Of a stretch of DNA of 8,390 nucleotides, positions 6,912 through 8,390 are shown piece by piece. The notes under the pieces were generated by a model. The model made no database searches. It was given only the letters and a program-made list of their open reading frames with translations, and had not been told where the DNA came from. The position numbers were made by a program, and so were the translations under genes. Origin of the DNA: CAYWTX01 sp964461295 (GTDB lineage Bacteria > Planctomycetota > Phycisphaerae > SM23-33). How positions within the stretch are numbered: the first letter of the stretch is position 1; the number at the start of each line of letters is the position of its first letter. Location of the stretch: contig CAYWTX010000144.1 of assembly GCA_964461295.1 (NCBI GenBank), positions 1-8,390 on the forward strand. The letters are read 5' to 3'.

Positions 6912-6978
6912 GGTTCTCCCGTGGAACGCGGCTTGTCCGCGGCAAGCACGCGATGGCTCCTGCCGTCGCCGGTCCATC
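6904..6978 (-). ncRNA. Cloverleaf-like structured leader element (candidate)
   Basis: Read on the minus strand, 75 nt tile into four helices around a junction. P1 is 9 bp (6978-6970 with 6912-6904). P2 is GCGA/TCGC (6969-6966 with 6953-6950, 12-nt loop). P3 is GCTTG/CAAGC (6947-6943 with 6935-6931, 7-nt loop). P4 is GTTC/GAAC (6927-6924 with 6916-6913, 7-nt loop). P1 runs directly into P2 and P4 directly back into P1. The geometry resembles a tRNA, but U8, U33 and a GTTCRA T-loop are missing, so it is not called a tRNA. It ends 49 nt before the lyase-like start codon, so it would lie in that mRNA's leader if transcription starts further right. It could be a cis-regulatory RNA, a degenerate tRNA or a palindromic repeat. 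Confidence 0.4.
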
Positions 6979-7095
6979 CATCCGGCAACGGCCAGGATGG
7001 TGAACTGCCTCGGCGCCAACGACACGAGACGATGATACAGCGGCGCCACGCCAGGCGGAAGACCCGGGGTTTGCCCGACCCCCGATTCCCGGACC

Positions 7096-7124
7096 TTGAC
7101 TTGCTTGCCGTGGTTCTCTAGCAT
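7096..7124 (+). promoter_or_regulatory. Sigma70-type promoter for the right-hand gene
   Basis: TTGACT (7096-7101) matches five of six -35 positions. After exactly 17 bp comes TAGCAT (7119-7124), which matches four of six -10 positions. The predicted start near 7131 would give a leader of about 39 nt ahead of the ATG at 7170. It is the best promoter-like pair seen in the divergent gap. Confidence 0.5.
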
Positions 7125-7157
7125 CATGCGAAGTCTTACGGCGCCAGAGGGACGCCT

Positions 7158-7163
7158 GGGAGG
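7158..7163 (+). promoter_or_regulatory. Ribosome binding site GGGAGG
   Basis: A strong Shine-Dalgarno sequence lies 6 bp before the ATG at 7170. It fixes the start of the plus-strand gene and is the main evidence that this strand, rather than the opposite one, is coding here. Confidence 0.7.
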
Positions 7164-7169
7164 TTCTAG

Positions 7170-8390
7170 ATGGACCGTGTAGCTGTCTGGTGGGCCTGCG
7201 AACTGATCTTGGTCTTGGCCGGCGCCGCCGTTGCGGCCGGGCCGCCGAACCTCGACATACCGGCCGACGCGCGCCAGAAGGGCATGCTGGCCGAGCACAA
7301 GGACCAGGTCAAGGCCCGGGTGGGGTACTGGATGAAGGAACTTGCCGCGGCCGGCAGTGCCGACGACGTGGTGGCCGTGCGTAAGGGCCTGCTGAAGGAC
7401 TACACCGGGTACACCGCCGACGCCCGCGAGTTCCAGAACACCATGGCGGAGTACACCAGCACGTTCGGGGAAAAGTGCCTCGGCCAGGCCCTGCGCGCGG
7501 ACGATCCGCTCAAAGGTCTGAAGGAGGTGAACCTGGCGATAGCGGCGTCGCGGATGACCCAGTTGCCCATCCAGCCGCTGCTGGAGAAGATGGTCGCTGA
7601 CTCCAACCCGGGCGTGCGGCTGCTCGCCTGGCAGGGATACGCCCGGACCCGCGCGACGATCCTGGCGGCGTCGGCGGCGCCGCCCAAGCCGCCGCCGGCC
7701 AGGGTGATGTTCGAGGCGATGCGGAAAGGGGCGGCCACGGAGACCGACGGCATGGTCGCCGCGGAGATGATCGGCGCGATGGTCATGGCGCCCAAGCCCG
7801 AGGAAGGCATCCTCGCGGGCGCGTACAGCGACGCACAGAAGGAGTTCGTCAAGGCGCTGGAAGCCAACTGGAGCCGCCTGTGCAAGGCCGTGCTGGAAGG
7901 CGACTCGGCCATGTGCGAGGCCTGCCAGCGCGGCGTGCGCGCCGTGCTGCCGATCAACGACGGCCTGGGCGGCGACGAGATGCGGACGACGGCTCTGCAA
8001 CTGGCGCTGAACGCCGCTTGGGCGGCCGGCGCGGCGTACGACCGCGCCGAGCAGATTCTGCCGGCCTCGGCCTTGGCACGCGAGGCGGCGGCCGCGGCCG
8101 GCAAGGCGGCGGCCGACGGCGCCGATGAGGGCCTCAAGGCCGACGCGAAGAAGAAAGCGGCGGCGGTGGCGGAACTGGCCGCGAAGCTGAAGGTGGATCC
8201 CAAGGCGCTGGCGGGCATGGGCGACGGGGCGGAACTGGCTTTCTCGCGGGCCAGCCTGCTGCTGCGCGACTGCGAGGCCGCGCTCAATCGCCTGACCAAC
8301 AAGCAGGAACAATGGATCAACGGCCCGCTGAAGCAGGCGGCGCCCGAGCGAGGGGCGGCCGTGCGGCTGGCCGTGCTGAAGTGGGAAGAG
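7170..8390 (+). CDS. Secreted Ala-rich protein with HEAT-like segment (3' end missing)
   Basis: An ATG at 7170, preceded by GGGAGG, opens a frame with no stop to the window edge (407 codons, incomplete). The product starts with a hydrophobic segment and an AVAAG cleavage-like site (about residues 8-23), suggesting export, although the n-region has only one Arg. A HEAT/armadillo-like helical pair is seen at about 118-160 (LLEKMVADSNPGVRLLAWQGYAR), then a Pro-rich linker (171-176). After that come Ala/Lys/Glu-rich helices, with a highly charged Ala-rich stretch at about 300-345 that may be coiled coil. Four Cys at 238, 249, 252 and 368 include a CxxC pair. No catalytic motif is recognised and no function is assigned; a scaffold or binding role would fit. 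It diverges from the lyase-like gene and shares its intergenic region, so joint regulation is possible. Confidence 0.8.
   Translation, partial: MDRVAVWWACELILVLAGAAVAAGPPNLDIPADARQKGMLAEHKDQVKARVGYWMKELAAAGSADDVVAVRKGLLKDYTGYTADAREFQNTMAEYTSTFGEKCLGQALRADDPLKGLKEVNLAIAASRMTQLPIQPLLEKMVADSNPGVRLLAWQGYARTRATILAASAAPPKPPPARVMFEAMRKGAATETDGMVAAEMIGAMVMAPKPEEGILAGAYSDAQKEFVKALEANWSRLCKAVLEGDSAMCEACQRGVRAVLPINDGLGGDEMRTTALQLALNAAWAAGAAYDRAEQILPASALAREAAAAAGKAAADGADEGLKADAKKKAAAVAELAAKLKVDPKALAGMGDGAELAFSRASLLLRDCEAALNRLTNKQEQWINGPLKQAAPERGAAVRLAVLKWEE

Larger units (their letters stand above)
6855..7169. other. Divergent intergenic region between the lyase-like and HEAT-like genes
   Basis: This 315-bp gap lies between two divergently transcribed starts. 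Next to the minus-strand gene are its Shine-Dalgarno sequence AGGAG (6861-6865), a small hairpin (6891-6911) and a 75-nt cloverleaf-like element (6904-6978). The middle (7011-7048) has two direct copies of CGGCGCCA 30 bp apart, enclosing a minus-strand TATCAT (7032-7037) that could be a -10 box but lacks a fair -35 partner. Next to the plus-strand gene are a good sigma70-type promoter and a strong ribosome binding site. No protein gene is supported here. Confidence 0.7.

Noticed and set aside
6904..6978. A functional tRNA gene
   Set aside because: The helix geometry is tRNA-like, but on the minus strand the T-loop consensus, U33 and U8 are missing. On the plus strand the T-loop is missing too, although bases resembling CCA follow. 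It is kept only as a structured element.
7032..7037. Promoter of the lyase/GH78 operon based on minus-strand TATCAT
   Set aside because: The -10 match is good, but no acceptable -35 hexamer lies 16-18 bp upstream, so it was not listed as a separate feature.
6855..8312. Minus-strand N-terminal extension of the lyase-like gene (open frame to 8312)
   Set aside because: It lies antisense to a better-supported plus-strand gene, crosses the divergent promoter region and places a signal peptide in the middle of the protein. The ATG at 6854 has its own AGGAG.

Overview
The window is a GC-rich bacterial chromosome segment with four protein-coding genes, one of them cut by the right edge. The very high G/C content at third codon positions gives long spurious open frames on the opposite strands. 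Secreted and cytoplasmic polysaccharide-degrading enzymes beside an Ala-rich secreted repeat-like protein would suit Planctomycetota (for example an environmental Phycisphaerae-type genome). That placement is an inference from gene content and style; no marker gene is present.

Layout from left to right. Positions 1-124 hold no recognisable gene but may contain a promoter. A TatD-family metal-dependent hydrolase lies on the + strand (125-973) and starts with GTG. A convergent gap (974-1341) carries three nearly identical 47-bp tandem repeats and a perfect 8-bp-stem GC hairpin. Two minus-strand genes follow, 62 bp apart and probably one operon read from right to left. The upstream one (6854 down to 3840) encodes an exported heparinase II/III-like protein with an unusual insertion. 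The downstream one (3777 down to 1342) encodes a GH78 alpha-L-rhamnosidase-like enzyme without a signal peptide. A divergent gap (6855-7169) contains a 75-nt element able to fold as a cloverleaf, and a good sigma70-type promoter facing right. The last gene (7170 to beyond 8390, + strand) is a secreted Ala-rich protein with a HEAT-like segment. Its reading frame is open to the window edge and it is easily missed because a longer false frame runs antisense to it.

Proposed joint function: the exported lyase-like protein cleaves a uronic-acid-containing polysaccharide outside the cytoplasm, and the GH78-like enzyme removes rhamnose from imported fragments. This would suit a rhamnose/uronate polymer such as ulvan, rhamnogalacturonan or a bacterial exopolysaccharide; the substrate is inferred and cannot be read from the sequence. 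TatD is a housekeeping-type nuclease/hydrolase, probably unrelated to the sugar operon.

The parts most worth a second look are the cloverleaf-like leader with a mutually exclusive alternative hairpin, the young 47-bp repeat array between convergent genes, and the inserted module in the lyase-like protein.
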